Assembly: GCF_003601985.1 (NCBI RefSeq)
Contig: NZ_QZXA01000002.1
Span: 248,001 to 312,000 of the forward strand
Length of the DNA: 64,000 nucleotides
Source of the DNA: Mesorhizobium jarvisii
GTDB taxonomy: Bacteria; Pseudomonadota; Alphaproteobacteria; Rhizobiales; Rhizobiaceae
Direction: 5' to 3'
Part shown: piece after piece, positions 34,845 through 44,700 of the stretch
Numbering within the stretch: the stretch's first letter is position 1
Layout of the letters: the number at the start of each line of letters is the position of its first letter
Made by a program: the position numbers and the translations under genes
The notes under the pieces: model-generated
The model's input: only the letters and a program-made list of their open reading frames with translations
The model's database searches: none
Told to the model about the DNA's origin: nothing

Positions 34845-36647
34845 CTATCCCTTGTGGTGCACCGTCTGCAGCCCGTAGACGGGCGTCGGCAGGCCGGCAT
34901 GCCGGGCCTTCAGCTGCAACGACAGGAACTGCGAATAGTGGCGCGACTGGTGCAGATTGCCGCCATGGAACCACAGCGCTTCCTGCTGCGTCGGCTTCCA
35001 CATGTTGCGCAATTCGCCTTCCCAGGGGCCGGGATCCTTGGTGGTGTTGGAGCCGAGGCCCCAGCATTTCCCGACCTTGTCGGCGGTTTCGCGCGATATC
35101 AGATCGGCGGCCCAGCCATTCATCGACCCGTAGCCGGTGGCGTAGACGATGAGGTCCGCGGGCAGTTCGGATCCGTCACTGAGCAGAACCGAATGCGGCT
35201 TGATCTCTTCGACGGCGACACCGCTCTTCAGCTTGATCGAACCATCGATGATCAGCTGGGAGGCGCCGACATCGATATAATAGCCAGAGCCGCGCCTGAG
35301 GTACTTCATGAACAAGCCGGACTCGTCGTCGCCCCAGTCGAGCATGAAACCGGCCTTTTCCAGTCCCTTGTAGAACGCCGCGTCGCGCTTCTTCATCTCG
35401 GCATAGGCCGGAATCTGGAACTCGTGCAGGATCTTGTAGGGCAGGGAGGCGAAGATCAAATCGGCCTTGGCCGTGGTGATGCCATTCTGCAGCGCCTGCT
35501 CCGAATAGAGCGAACCCAGTCCGATCTCCATCAACGTGTCGGATCTGGAGATATGGGTGCTCGAGCGCTGCACCATGGTGACGTCGGCGCCGGCTTCCCA
35601 AAGGGCCGCCGCGATGTCATGGGCGGAATTGTTGGAGCCGATGACGACGGCTCTTTTCCCGGCATAGTCATCGGGGCCAGGGTGTTTCGAGGAGTGGTGC
35701 TGATCGCCCTTGAAACTCTCCATGCCCTTGAATTTCGGCATATTGGCCTTGCCGGACTGTCCCGTCGCCAGCACCAATTGCTTGGGCTTCAAGGTGATGT
35801 CCTTGCCGTCGCGGCGGACGACGACGGTCCATTCCTTCTTCTTGTCGTCATAGGAGGCGCTCTTGGCCTCCGTCGAGGACCAGTAGTTCAGCTCCATCAC
35901 CTTGGTGTACATTTCCAGCCAGTCGCCGATCTTGTCCTTGGGTGAGAAGACCGGCCAGTTCTTCGGGAAATCGATATAGGGCAGATGGTCGTACCAGACC
36001 GGATCGTGCAGGCATAGCGACTTGTAGCGCTTGCGCCAGCTGTCGCCGGCGCGCTCGTTCTTCTCGACGATGATGGTCGGTACGCCGAGCTGCCGCAGCC
36101 TTGCGCCGAGCGCGATGCCGCCCTGGCCGCCGCCGATGATGAGCGTGTAGGGCTGCGTCTTGAAGCCGAGCTCGGCGGCTTCCTTCTCACGCTCTTCCTT
36201 CCATGTCGGACGGTTCTTGCCCGAGCCATGCTTAGCCCCCATCGGCCGCGCGAAGCCGGCCGGTTCCTCGTGGCCTTTCAATTCGACCATGGTGGTCAGC
36301 AGAGTCCAGATCTTGCCTTCCTTAAGCCTGATATGGCCAAAGCCGCGCGCCACTTCGGTCTCGAAACTGATCCAGCCCTCGATCAGCCCGTCGCTCTCGG
36401 TCGCGTCCTCGCCCTTGGCGAGTGCCCAATGCGACGGCTTTGTCTTCGACAGCTGGCTCTTCAGCATGTCGCGGACCTGGTCCCGGCCTTCCATGGTCTT
36501 GATGTTCCAGGTGAAGGTGACGAGGTCGCGCCAGTAGCAATCCTCCTGGAAGCAACCGACAGCCCTGTCGATGTCATTGGCGGCCAGGGCGCCGCCGAAT
36601 TGGTCGAGCAGGTCGGACAGTTTCTTGCTTGGGGCCTTGTCGAGCAT
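34845..36647 (-). CDS. Flavin-containing monooxygenase with N-terminal SnoaL/NTF2-like domain
   Basis: A 600-residue protein. Residues about 1-130 form an NTF2/SnoaL-like domain (CFQEDCYWRDLVTFTWNIKT). The remaining part is a CzcO/YUCCA-like flavin monooxygenase with the FAD motif IIGGGQGGIALGARL, the FMO fingerprint near FKGDQHHSSKH and a second nucleotide site VVIGSNNSAHDIAAAL. Such enzymes oxygenate amines, sulfides or ketones with NADPH and O2. The substrate is unknown. A strong ribosome-binding site (GGAGGA) precedes the ATG at 36647. It converges with the phosphonate oxygenase pair; a shared pathway is not implied. Confidence 0.88.
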   Translation of the reverse strand: MLDKAPSKKLSDLLDQFGGALAANDIDRAVGCFQEDCYWRDLVTFTWNIKTMEGRDQVRDMLKSQLSKTKPSHWALAKGEDATESDGLIEGWISFETEVARGFGHIRLKEGKIWTLLTTMVELKGHEEPAGFARPMGAKHGSGKNRPTWKEEREKEAAELGFKTQPYTLIIGGGQGGIALGARLRQLGVPTIIVEKNERAGDSWRKRYKSLCLHDPVWYDHLPYIDFPKNWPVFSPKDKIGDWLEMYTKVMELNYWSSTEAKSASYDDKKKEWTVVVRRDGKDITLKPKQLVLATGQSGKANMPKFKGMESFKGDQHHSSKHPGPDDYAGKRAVVIGSNNSAHDIAAALWEAGADVTMVQRSSTHISRSDTLMEIGLGSLYSEQALQNGITTAKADLIFASLPYKILHEFQIPAYAEMKKRDAAFYKGLEKAGFMLDWGDDESGLFMKYLRRGSGYYIDVGASQLIIDGSIKLKSGVAVEEIKPHSVLLSDGSELPADLIVYATGYGSMNGWAADLISRETADKVGKCWGLGSNTTKDPGPWEGELRNMWKPTQQEALWFHGGNLHQSRHYSQFLSLQLKARHAGLPTPVYGLQTVHHKG

Positions 36648-36926
36648 AAGTTATCCTCCGTGAAATCCAGGCCGTCATGGTGGCTCCTCCCGACTTGCAA
36701 GCCGGACGATGAAGTATCGGCAGAGAGGACGGCCTTCGTCACGCCCCACCATAGTTTCGCGTGGCTTCAAGGACTTATCTGGAGAACGCGGTTTGCGAGC
36801 CGGTTTGGAGCGCTCTTGCGACGGGCGATGGGGGTGGTGTCGGCACGATGCGGCGTCCATCGCGAAATCGTGACGGGCCATTTGTCGAATTGGGAAGCGC
36901 CTTCATCGCCGGCGCGATTTTTGCCG

Positions 36927-36956
36927 TTGACAGGGCGCCTTGCCGGCCCGTAGTGT
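36927..36956 (+). promoter_or_regulatory. Predicted promoter of the ilvIH leader transcript
   Basis: -35 TTGACA (36927-36932), 18-bp spacer, -10 TAGTGT (36951-36956). Transcription would start about 36963, almost at the leader peptide ATG (36965), so the peptide may be translated from a leaderless or near-leaderless mRNA. The stretch 36648-36926 upstream holds the 5' region of the divergent monooxygenase and no further gene I can support. Confidence 0.6.
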
Positions 36957-36964
36957 CCGCGACC

Positions 36965-37015
36965 ATGAAAAAGGCACTCATTCTCGTAGGAAGGCGCGTG
37001 GGCAAGGCGGTGTAA
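36965..37015 (+). CDS. ilvIH leader peptide (attenuation)
   Basis: A 16-residue peptide, MKKALILVGRRVGKAV. The Leu-Ile-Leu-Val run and two further valines make its translation sensitive to branched-chain aminoacyl-tRNA levels. It is followed 34 bp later by a terminator hairpin and then by ilvI, the classic layout of ribosome-mediated attenuation described for branched-chain amino acid operons in proteobacteria. It is too short to be found by ordinary gene prediction. Confidence 0.8.
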   Translation: MKKALILVGRRVGKAV

Positions 37016-37049
37016 CCGCCGGGCGAAAACCTCCCATGCGCAACACACA

Positions 37050-37071
37050 GGCTCCCTCGGGGGCCTTTTTT
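37050..37071 (+). terminator. Attenuator terminator of ilvIH
   Basis: GGCTCC, loop CCTC-type tetraloop, GGGGCC-side stem followed by six T. Ribosome stalling on the leader peptide would let an upstream segment (CCTCCC at about 37030, GCCGGGCG at about 37018) compete for pairing and prevent this stem. Confidence 0.78.
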
Positions 37072-37148
37072 ATTGCCCGAAACACGACTAAACGACCAAC
37101 AACACCCAAATGGCAACGCCCAAGTGGCGACAGTACGGGACCAGACCG

Positions 37149-38930
37149 ATGAGCAACGGACAGAGTGAGCGGCGCGAGATGACGGGCGCCGAAATGGTGG
37201 TGCAGGCGCTGAAGGACAATGGCGTCAAGCATGTCTTCGGTTATCCCGGCGGCGCGGTTCTCCCGATCTATGACGAGATCTTCCAGCAGGACGATGTCGA
37301 GCACATTCTCGTGCGGCATGAGCAAGGTGCCGGCCATGCGGCCGAGGGCTATGCGCGTTCGACCGGCAAGGCCGGCGTCATGCTGGTGACGTCAGGCCCC
37401 GGCGCGACCAATGCGGTGACGCCGCTGCAGGATGCGCTGATGGATTCGATCCCGCTGGTCTGCCTGACGGGTCAGGTGCCGACCTCCTTGATCGGCTCCG
37501 ACGCGTTCCAGGAATGCGACACGGTCGGCATCACGCGCCCCTGCACCAAGCACAACTGGCTGGTGAAGGACGTCAACGAACTCGCCGCGACCATCCATGA
37601 GGCTTTCCATGTCGCGACCACGGGCCGTCCCGGTCCGGTTGTGGTCGACATCCCCAAGGACGTGCAGTTCGCCAAGGGTTTCTACGTCCCGCCGCAAATC
37701 GCACCGCGCACCAGCTACCAGCCCAAGGTTCAGGGCGATCTGGAGAAGATCAAGGCCGCGGTCGACCTGATGGCCACCGCCAAGAAGCCGATCATCTATT
37801 CGGGCGGCGGTGTCATCAATTCCGGTCCGGAAGCGAGCCATCTGCTGCGCGAACTGGTCGACCTCACCGGTTTCCCGATCACCTCGACGCTGATGGGTCT
37901 GGGCGCCTATCCGGCATCCGGCAAGAACTGGGTCGGCATGCTCGGCATGCATGGCACCTACGAGGCCAACATGGCCATGCATGACTGCGACGTGATGATC
38001 TGCATCGGCGCGCGCTTTGACGACCGCATCACCGGCCGGCTCAACGCGTTCTCGCCGAACTCGAAGAAGATCCACATCGACATCGACCCGTCCTCGATCA
38101 ACAAGAACGTACACACCGAGGTGCCGATCATCGGCGATGTCGGCCGGGTGCTGGAGGATATGGTGCGGCTGTGGCGGGCAACCGCCAAGGCCGACAAGAA
38201 GGCGCTCTATCCCTGGTGGGAGCAGATCGCCAAATGGCGCGGTCGCGATTCACTCGCCTATAAGATGAACCACGAGGTGATCATGCCGCAATACGCCATC
38301 CAGCGGCTCTACGAGCTGACCAAGGACAAGGACACCTACATCACCACCGAGGTCGGCCAGCACCAGATGTGGGCCGCGCAGCATTATCATTTCGAAAAGC
38401 CGAACCGCTGGATGACCTCAGGCGGTCTGGGCACGATGGGCTATGGCCTGCCGGCGGCACTCGGCGTGCAGATCGCGCATCCCGATGCGCTGGTCATCGA
38501 CATTGCCGGCGACGCCTCGGTGCAGATGACGATGCAGGAGATGAGTGCCGCGGTGCAGTACAAGGCGCCGATCAAGATCTTCATCCTCAACAACCAGTAT
38601 ATGGGCATGGTGCGGCAATGGCAGCAGCTCTTGCACGGCAACCGGCTGTCGCATTCCTACACCGAGGCGATGCCGGACTTCGTCAAGCTGGCGGAGGCCT
38701 ATGGCGGCCATGGCATACGTTGCGAGAAGCCGGACGAGCTGGACGACGCCATCAAGGAGATGATCTCGGTCAGGAAACCCGTGCTGTTCGATTGCCGCGT
38801 GGCGAACCTCGCCAACTGCTTCCCGATGATCCCGTCGGGCAAGGCGCATAACGAGATGCTGTTGCCCGACGAGGCCACCGACGAGGCCGTGGCCAACGCC
38901 ATCGACGCCAAGGGCAGGGAACTGGTGTAA
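37149..38930 (+). CDS. ilvI: Acetolactate synthase, large (catalytic) subunit
   Basis: A 593-residue thiamine-diphosphate enzyme that condenses two pyruvates, or pyruvate and 2-oxobutyrate, in valine, leucine and isoleucine synthesis. It has YPGGAVLPIYDEIF and the catalytic Glu in VRHEQGAGHAAEGYAR. A C-terminal ThDP motif (GDASVQMTMQE ... FILNN) is also present. Start ATG 37149 (MSNGQSERREMTG) has GGGA upstream; the ATG at 37110 lacks a ribosome-binding site. The gene is controlled by the leader/attenuator upstream and is followed by ilvH. The symbol ilvB would be equally acceptable. Confidence 0.96.
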   Translation: MSNGQSERREMTGAEMVVQALKDNGVKHVFGYPGGAVLPIYDEIFQQDDVEHILVRHEQGAGHAAEGYARSTGKAGVMLVTSGPGATNAVTPLQDALMDSIPLVCLTGQVPTSLIGSDAFQECDTVGITRPCTKHNWLVKDVNELAATIHEAFHVATTGRPGPVVVDIPKDVQFAKGFYVPPQIAPRTSYQPKVQGDLEKIKAAVDLMATAKKPIIYSGGGVINSGPEASHLLRELVDLTGFPITSTLMGLGAYPASGKNWVGMLGMHGTYEANMAMHDCDVMICIGARFDDRITGRLNAFSPNSKKIHIDIDPSSINKNVHTEVPIIGDVGRVLEDMVRLWRATAKADKKALYPWWEQIAKWRGRDSLAYKMNHEVIMPQYAIQRLYELTKDKDTYITTEVGQHQMWAAQHYHFEKPNRWMTSGGLGTMGYGLPAALGVQIAHPDALVIDIAGDASVQMTMQEMSAAVQYKAPIKIFILNNQYMGMVRQWQQLLHGNRLSHSYTEAMPDFVKLAEAYGGHGIRCEKPDELDDAIKEMISVRKPVLFDCRVANLANCFPMIPSGKAHNEMLLPDEATDEAVANAIDAKGRELV

Positions 38931-39008
38931 TCGACGGGCCAAGGCAGGGCTTGTCGAAAGAAGCCGTGCGCAAACAAAAAATCAGACCAAGAATTTGAGA
39001 TCCATGTC

Positions 39009-39584
39009 ATGAACGCACAGCACCTTCAACCGACCGGCTCCGCCTACTTCATCGCCAAGGAAACGGAGCGGCCGGAAAACCACACGCTCTCCGTACTGGT
39101 CGACAACGAGCCGGGCGTACTCGCCCGGGTCATCGGCCTGTTCTCCGGACGCGGCTACAACATCGAGAGCCTGACCGTTTCCGAGACGGAGCACGAAAAG
39201 CATCTGTCGCGCATCACCATCGTGACGCGCGGCACGCCGCATGTGCTGGAGCAGATCAAGCATCAGCTCGAGCGCATCGTGCCGGTTCACCGCGTGGTCG
39301 ATCTCACCGTGCGCTCCCATGAATTCGGGCAGGAGCGGCCGCTGGAGCGGGAACTGGCGCTGGTCAAGGTGGCCGGCACCGGCGAGGCCCGGGTCGAGGC
39401 GCTGCGGCTGGCCGACGCTTTCCGCGCCAGCGTCATCGACGCCAACACCGAGCATTTCATCTTCGAGATCACCGGCAAGGGCTCCAAGCTCGACCAGTTC
39501 ATCGCCATCATGAAACCGCTCGGCCTGGTCGAGATCTGCCGCACCGGCGTGGCGGCGATGAACCGCGGCCCGCAGGGCATGTAG
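39009..39584 (+). CDS. ilvH: Acetolactate synthase, small (regulatory) subunit
   Basis: A 191-residue protein with an N-terminal ACT domain (LSVLVDNEPGVLARVIGLFSGRGYNIESLTV) that binds valine for feedback inhibition, and a C-terminal activation domain. It lies 78 bp downstream of ilvI and forms the holoenzyme with it. The length is slightly above E. coli IlvH (163) because of an N-terminal extension, common in alphaproteobacteria. Confidence 0.96.
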   Translation: MNAQHLQPTGSAYFIAKETERPENHTLSVLVDNEPGVLARVIGLFSGRGYNIESLTVSETEHEKHLSRITIVTRGTPHVLEQIKHQLERIVPVHRVVDLTVRSHEFGQERPLERELALVKVAGTGEARVEALRLADAFRASVIDANTEHFIFEITGKGSKLDQFIAIMKPLGLVEICRTGVAAMNRGPQGM

Positions 39585-39703
39585 GCACGCCACCGCGCAA
39601 GGGGGCCGACGCTCACAACGCCTGGTTCGATCGGCGGCCAGGCGCTGGCCTTTGCGCAGCCAGCAATAAGAGACAATAATGCTGACGTATCTGGGAGGAT
39701 AAC

Positions 39704-40300
39704 ATGTCACTCGACGCATTCCTCGCACTGCTCGTCTATGCCCTCGTCACCTCGATCACGCCGGGGCCGAACAACCTCATGCTCTTGGCCTCCGGCGTCA
39801 ATTTCGGTATCGCCAGAACCGTTCCGCACATGCTTGGCATCAGTATGGGCTTCCTGGTGCTGCTGCTTGCCGTCGGCCTTGGCCTTGGCGCTGTGCTGAC
39901 GGCGTTTCCGGTGTTGCACATCGGATTGAAGATCGCCGGCGGCGCATATCTGCTCTATCTCGCCTGGAAGATCGCCATGTCGCGCTCGCTGGCCGGCAAG
40001 GGTGAGACGAAGGCGCGGCCGATGCGCTTCATCGATGCGGCGGCTTTCCAGTGGGTCAATCCGAAAGCCTGGGTGATGGCGATCACCGCCATGGCTGTCT
40101 ATGCCAATGCCGAGCACCCGTTCCTGTCAGTGTTGTTGATCTCGATCGCCTTCACCATCGTCAACCTGCCGAGCGTTTCGATTTGGGCGGGATTCGGCAC
40201 GGCACTGCGGGGATTCCTGTCGGATCCTGTGCGGCTGAAATGGTTCAACATCGCCATGGGCGTGCTCTTGGCGGCGACGCTGTGGCCGATGCTGAAATAG
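39704..40300 (+). CDS. LysE/RhtB family amino acid exporter
   Basis: A 198-residue inner-membrane protein with about six hydrophobic helices. The opening LDAFLALLVYALVTSITPGPNN is the LysE family signature (ITPGPN), with GLKIAGGAYLLYLAWKI as the second conserved segment. It exports an amino acid or a related metabolite by proton exchange. Position after ilvIH hints at a branched-chain or related substrate but this is weak. A separate promoter is possible in the 119-bp gap. Confidence 0.9.
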   Translation: MSLDAFLALLVYALVTSITPGPNNLMLLASGVNFGIARTVPHMLGISMGFLVLLLAVGLGLGAVLTAFPVLHIGLKIAGGAYLLYLAWKIAMSRSLAGKGETKARPMRFIDAAAFQWVNPKAWVMAITAMAVYANAEHPFLSVLLISIAFTIVNLPSVSIWAGFGTALRGFLSDPVRLKWFNIAMGVLLAATLWPMLK

Positions 40301-40357
40301 GTCCCCCAATTGTTCGACGGGCTTCGGCTCGCGGCAATGACCGCACTGCCCACTCAT

Positions 40358-40370
40358 TGTGCAGTGCACA
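40358..40370. repeat. Short perfect palindrome upstream of the RND operon
   Basis: TGTGCA, one G, TGCACA. It lies about 145 bp upstream of the membrane-fusion protein start in a 214-bp gap that has no gene. A further dyad CACGGC, 5 bp, GCCGTG is at about 40437-40455. Either could be a repressor site, but no local regulator gene is present. Confidence 0.4.
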
Positions 40371-40514
40371 TTAAATCTTCGTAATGCCGTGTTTTGGCCC
40401 TTTTCCAACAAATGCCTGTCCTATCTATTCGGCGAAATCACGGCAATGAGCCGTGGATTGCGCTAGAATACGACCACCTGACTACGGCGTGTCGGACGGA
40501 GAGGCCTTTTTTCG

Positions 40515-41780
40515 ATGCGTGGAAAAGTCATTGTTTCATTGCTTGTCGTCGCCTGTGCGGGCGCGGCCTGGCTCTATCTGTCTCCGAATACGCTAGGCAA
40601 GGTTGAGCAACTCATCGGCGCAAAGCAAGTCGTGGCGTCGAACAAGGCGGCAACCGACAAGCAGGCAGCCGGGGGCAAGCAAGGGGCCGGCGGAGGTGGC
40701 GCCCGTTCGGCCTCGATCGTTTCGGCGACGGCAACGACGGCTGACTTCCCGATCCGGCGCTACGCCATCGGCTTCGTCTCCTCACCCGCCGTGGTCAGCA
40801 TCAACGCGCGGGTCTCCAGCCAGATCGTGTCGATCGACGTCAAGGACGGGCAGATGGTCAAGGCCGGCGACACCCTGTTCTCGCTAGACGACCGGGCGCT
40901 CAAGGCGCAACTCGCCAAGGACCAGGCCACGCTCGCCAAGGACCAGGCGCTGCTTGCCAGTTCGAATTCCGATCTTCAGCGCGCCAAGGACCTTGTCGCC
41001 AAGCAGGCCGGAACGCAGCAGACCTATGATCAGGCTGTAGCCGCACAGAAGGCAGCGGCGGCGACCGTCGATGCCGACAAGGCGACGATCGACGCGGACA
41101 ATGTCCAGCTTGGCTTTGCCACCATCACGGCGCCGATCGCGGGCAGGCTCGGTGCGGTCAACGTTGCCGTCGGTGATCTGGTGACCACCAGCAATGGCAA
41201 CAGCAGCACCTCGACACCGCTGGTGACCATCACCCAGATGGACCCGTTGCAGGTCAACTTCAACCTGCCGGAAAGCAATCTTGCGCTGTTGCACAAGGCG
41301 CTTGCCAATCCGCAGCAAGGGGCAGTGACGCTGACCAAGGACGGCGAGCCGACGCCGATCGGCAAGGGTACGCTCGATTTCGTCGATTCCAGCGTCGATA
41401 CCGCCTCGGGCACGATCGCCACGCGGGCGAGCATACCGAACGCGGATCTTTCGCTGTGGCCGGGCCAGTATGTGAATGTCGTCCTCGACGCCGGCATCAT
41501 GCCGCAGATGACCTCCGTTCCCACCGTCGCGGTCCAGCCCAGTCAGAAGGGCCCGTTCGTCTATGTGGTCAAGCCGGACAACACGGTCGAGATGCGGCCG
41601 GTGCAGGTCGCGCTGACCGAAGGCCAAAACAGCGCCATCAGCCAAGGCCTCAAAGCCGGCGAGAAAGTGGTCACAGAAGGCCAGACCAGGCTGAAGGATG
41701 GCGCCGCCGTGCACGAAGGCACCGCGGCCGCCGCGCCCAAGGTGGCCGAAGCAACCAACGCCGGCGAGGCGGCCCGATGA
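40515..41780 (+). CDS. RND efflux periplasmic adaptor (membrane fusion protein)
   Basis: A 421-residue HlyD/AcrA-type adaptor. It has an N-terminal signal/anchor helix (VIVSLLVVACAGAAWLYL) and a lipoyl half-motif (VVSINARVSSQIVSIDVKDGQMVKAGDTLFSLDDR). An alpha-helical hairpin rich in KDQATLAKDQALL follows, then beta-barrel and membrane-proximal domains. It links the inner-membrane pump to an outer-membrane channel. No TolC-type gene is adjacent; a channel from elsewhere must be used. Its stop overlaps the pump gene start by 4 bp. Confidence 0.93.
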   Translation: MRGKVIVSLLVVACAGAAWLYLSPNTLGKVEQLIGAKQVVASNKAATDKQAAGGKQGAGGGGARSASIVSATATTADFPIRRYAIGFVSSPAVVSINARVSSQIVSIDVKDGQMVKAGDTLFSLDDRALKAQLAKDQATLAKDQALLASSNSDLQRAKDLVAKQAGTQQTYDQAVAAQKAAAATVDADKATIDADNVQLGFATITAPIAGRLGAVNVAVGDLVTTSNGNSSTSTPLVTITQMDPLQVNFNLPESNLALLHKALANPQQGAVTLTKDGEPTPIGKGTLDFVDSSVDTASGTIATRASIPNADLSLWPGQYVNVVLDAGIMPQMTSVPTVAVQPSQKGPFVYVVKPDNTVEMRPVQVALTEGQNSAISQGLKAGEKVVTEGQTRLKDGAAVHEGTAAAAPKVAEATNAGEAAR

Positions 41781-44700
41781 TTTCCGAATTCTGCATTCGC
41801 AGGCCCGTCGCCACCCTCCTGATGTCGTTCGCCCTGGTGCTGGCCGGACTCTTCGCCTATAAATTCCTGCCGGTGGCAGCACTGCCCAGCGCCGAATTCC
41901 CGGTGGTCAACGTCTCGGCTTCACTGCCGGGCGCCTCGCCGGAAACCATGGCGACATCGGTGGCGACGCCGCTGATCAAGCAGTTCGCGACCATCGCCGG
42001 CATTGATTCCATTTCGACCACGAACTCGCTCGGCCAGACCTCGATCGCCATCCAGTTCGTGCTCAACAGGGATATCGACGCCGCGGCGGCGGATGTGCAG
42101 GCGGCGATCGCGCGAACGCAAAAATCGCTGCCGCCGCAGATGACGTCGCCACCCAGCTATCGCAAGGTCAATCCGGCCGATGCGCCGATCCTTTTGATGT
42201 CGCTGGTCAGCGACACGGTTCCGCTGACCGACCTCGATGCCTTTGCCGAGAACGTCATCTCGCCGTCGCTGTCGACCATCGACGGCGTGGCGCAGGTCTC
42301 GATCTTCGGCCAGCAGAAATATGCCGTTCGCATCCAGATCGATCCGACGGCGCTTGCCGCGCGCGGTATCTCGATCGATCAGTTGCAGGCGGCGGTTGCA
42401 TCGGCCAACAGCAATACGCCGCTCGGCGTGCTGCAGAACAACAAGCAGCAGCTGACCATCACCGCCAACACCCAGCTGACCGACGCCGCGGGCTTCTCCA
42501 ACCTCATCATCGCCACCAAGAACGGCCATCCGGTGCGGCTGGGCGAGGTGACCCGTGTCGTCGATTCGGTGCAGACCACCACGACGGCGAGCTGGTATGA
42601 CGGCACGCGCGCGATCATCATGGCCGTGCAGCGCCAGCCCGATGCCAACACTGTCGACGTCGTCGACAAGGTCAAGGCGATGCTGCCGTCCTTCCAGGAC
42701 CAGATGCCGGCCGCTGCCCAGATCAAGCTGCTCAACGACCGCTCGACCTCGATCCGCCAGGCGGTCGACGACGTCCAGTTCACGCTGCTGTTGACCATCG
42801 CGCTGGTGGTGATGGTGATCTTCGTGTTCCTGCGCCGGGTGACGGCGACCATCATCCCGGCCGTGGCGGTGCCGATCTCGCTGATCGCCACGCTCGCTGC
42901 GATGTTCCTGTTCGGCTTTTCCATCGACAACATATCGCTGATGGGCCTGACGCTGGCGGTGGGCCTCGTCGTCGACGACGCCATCGTCATGCTGGAAAAC
43001 ATCTTCCGCCATATGGAGGAGGATGGGTTGTCGGCCTTCGACGCGTCGCTGAAGGGCGCGCGTGAAATCGGCTTCACCATCATCTCGATCTCGATCTCGC
43101 TGGTGGCCGTGTTCATCCCCGTGCTTCTGATGGGCGGTGTCATCGGGCGCATCTTCAACGAGTTCGCCGTGGTGGTGACGGTCGCCATCCTGGCATCGAT
43201 GTTCGTGTCGCTGACGCTGACGCCGATGTTGTGCTCGCGGCTCTTGTCGGTCACCAAGGCCGATCGCGAGGCACACGCCCCTGGCCACAAGCACGACCTC
43301 ATCACACGCGGCTACGACCGGGTCCTGAGCTTCTGTCTGCGCCACACTTTCCTGGTGTTCCTCGTCTTCATCTGCACCGCGGCAGCGTCGGTATGGCTGA
43401 TCGAGATCTCGCCGAAGGGCTTCTTCCCGCAAGAGGATATCGGCCAGATATCGGTGACCACCATTGCGCGCCAGGACATCTCGTTCGACGCCATGTCGAA
43501 GTTGCAAGGGCAGGTGGCCAGCGTCTTTTCGCACTCGCCCTATGTCGACCATGTGGCGTGGTCGGCGGGCAGCGGCAACAACGCGCTCAACCAGGGGCAG
43601 CTCTTCGTCCAGCTCAAGGGCAAGGACCAGCGTCCCGATATCGAGAAAGTGCTTTCGGATCTGCGCAAGCAGCTGGCCGGCGTGGCGGGTATCGAAACCT
43701 ACATGCAGCCGGTGCAGAATTTGAGGCTGGGTTCGCGGTCGTCGGCCAGCGCTTACCAGTTGGTGGTTCAGGGCCTCGATACCGTCCAGACCGATATCTG
43801 GGCGCAGAAACTGAATGACGCGATGGCGGCCGACCATGCGACCTTCACCGACGTCACCAGCGACCTGCAGAACAATGCGCTGCAGGCATCGCTGGTGGTG
43901 GATCGTGACAAGGCTGCCCAGCTCGGCATCGATACCGACACGCTGCGCTCGGCCCTCTATGGCGGCTTCGGCACCGACCAGGTCTCGACGATCTTCGGTT
44001 CGGCCGACAGCTACGAAGTGATCACCGAGCTCGACCCCAAGATCGAATGGTCGCCCGAGCGGATGCTCGCCATCCAGATGCGGACGGCGAGCGGCAGTCT
44101 GGTTCCGCTTGGCGCCTTCGCCCGCGTCGATCGCACGGCGGGCGCCCTGACGGTCAACCAGCTCGGCCAGCTTCCGGCCGTGACCATCTCCTACAATCTG
44201 CCGCAAGGTGTGGCGCTTGGCGACAGTACGGCTCGCATCAGCGCGCTGAAGGAGCAGATCGGCATGCCAACGGCGATCTCGACTTCCTTCGCCGGCACGG
44301 CAAAGACCTTCCAGGATTCGCTAGCCAATCAGGGCCTGCTGGTCGGCGGCGCGATCCTGACCATCTATATCGTGCTCGGCATTCTGTACGAGAGCTTCAT
44401 CCACCCGCTCACCATCCTCACCGGCCTGCCGTCGGCGGTGCTGGGCGCCGTCGTTGCCTTGCGCTTCGCCGGCATGGATCTGTCGGTCATCGCGGTGATC
44501 GGCATTCTGATGCTGATCGGCATCGTCAAGAAGAACGGCATCATGATGGTCGACGTCGCGCTTGAATTGCGACGAGAGGGCATGTCGGCCAAGGACTCCA
44601 TCCACAAGGCCTGCCTGATGCGTTTCAGGCCGATCATGATGACGACGCTGGCGGCGCTGATGGGCACGTTCCCGATCGCGCTCGGTACCGGCGCCAGCGC

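Noticed and set aside
34579..35067. Minus-strand open frame reading through the region between the phosphonate pair and the flavin monooxygenase
   Set aside because: It overlaps the monooxygenase in another frame and no domain or ribosome-binding site supports it. Only the hairpin at 34789-34808 is kept.
40358..40370. Operator for the RND pump
   Set aside because: The palindrome is real but no regulator gene is nearby, so it is listed only as a repeat of unknown role.
41921..44206. 761-codon minus-strand open frame
   Set aside because: It is the antisense shadow of the RND pump; the composition is Arg/His/Asp/Gln-rich with no domain.
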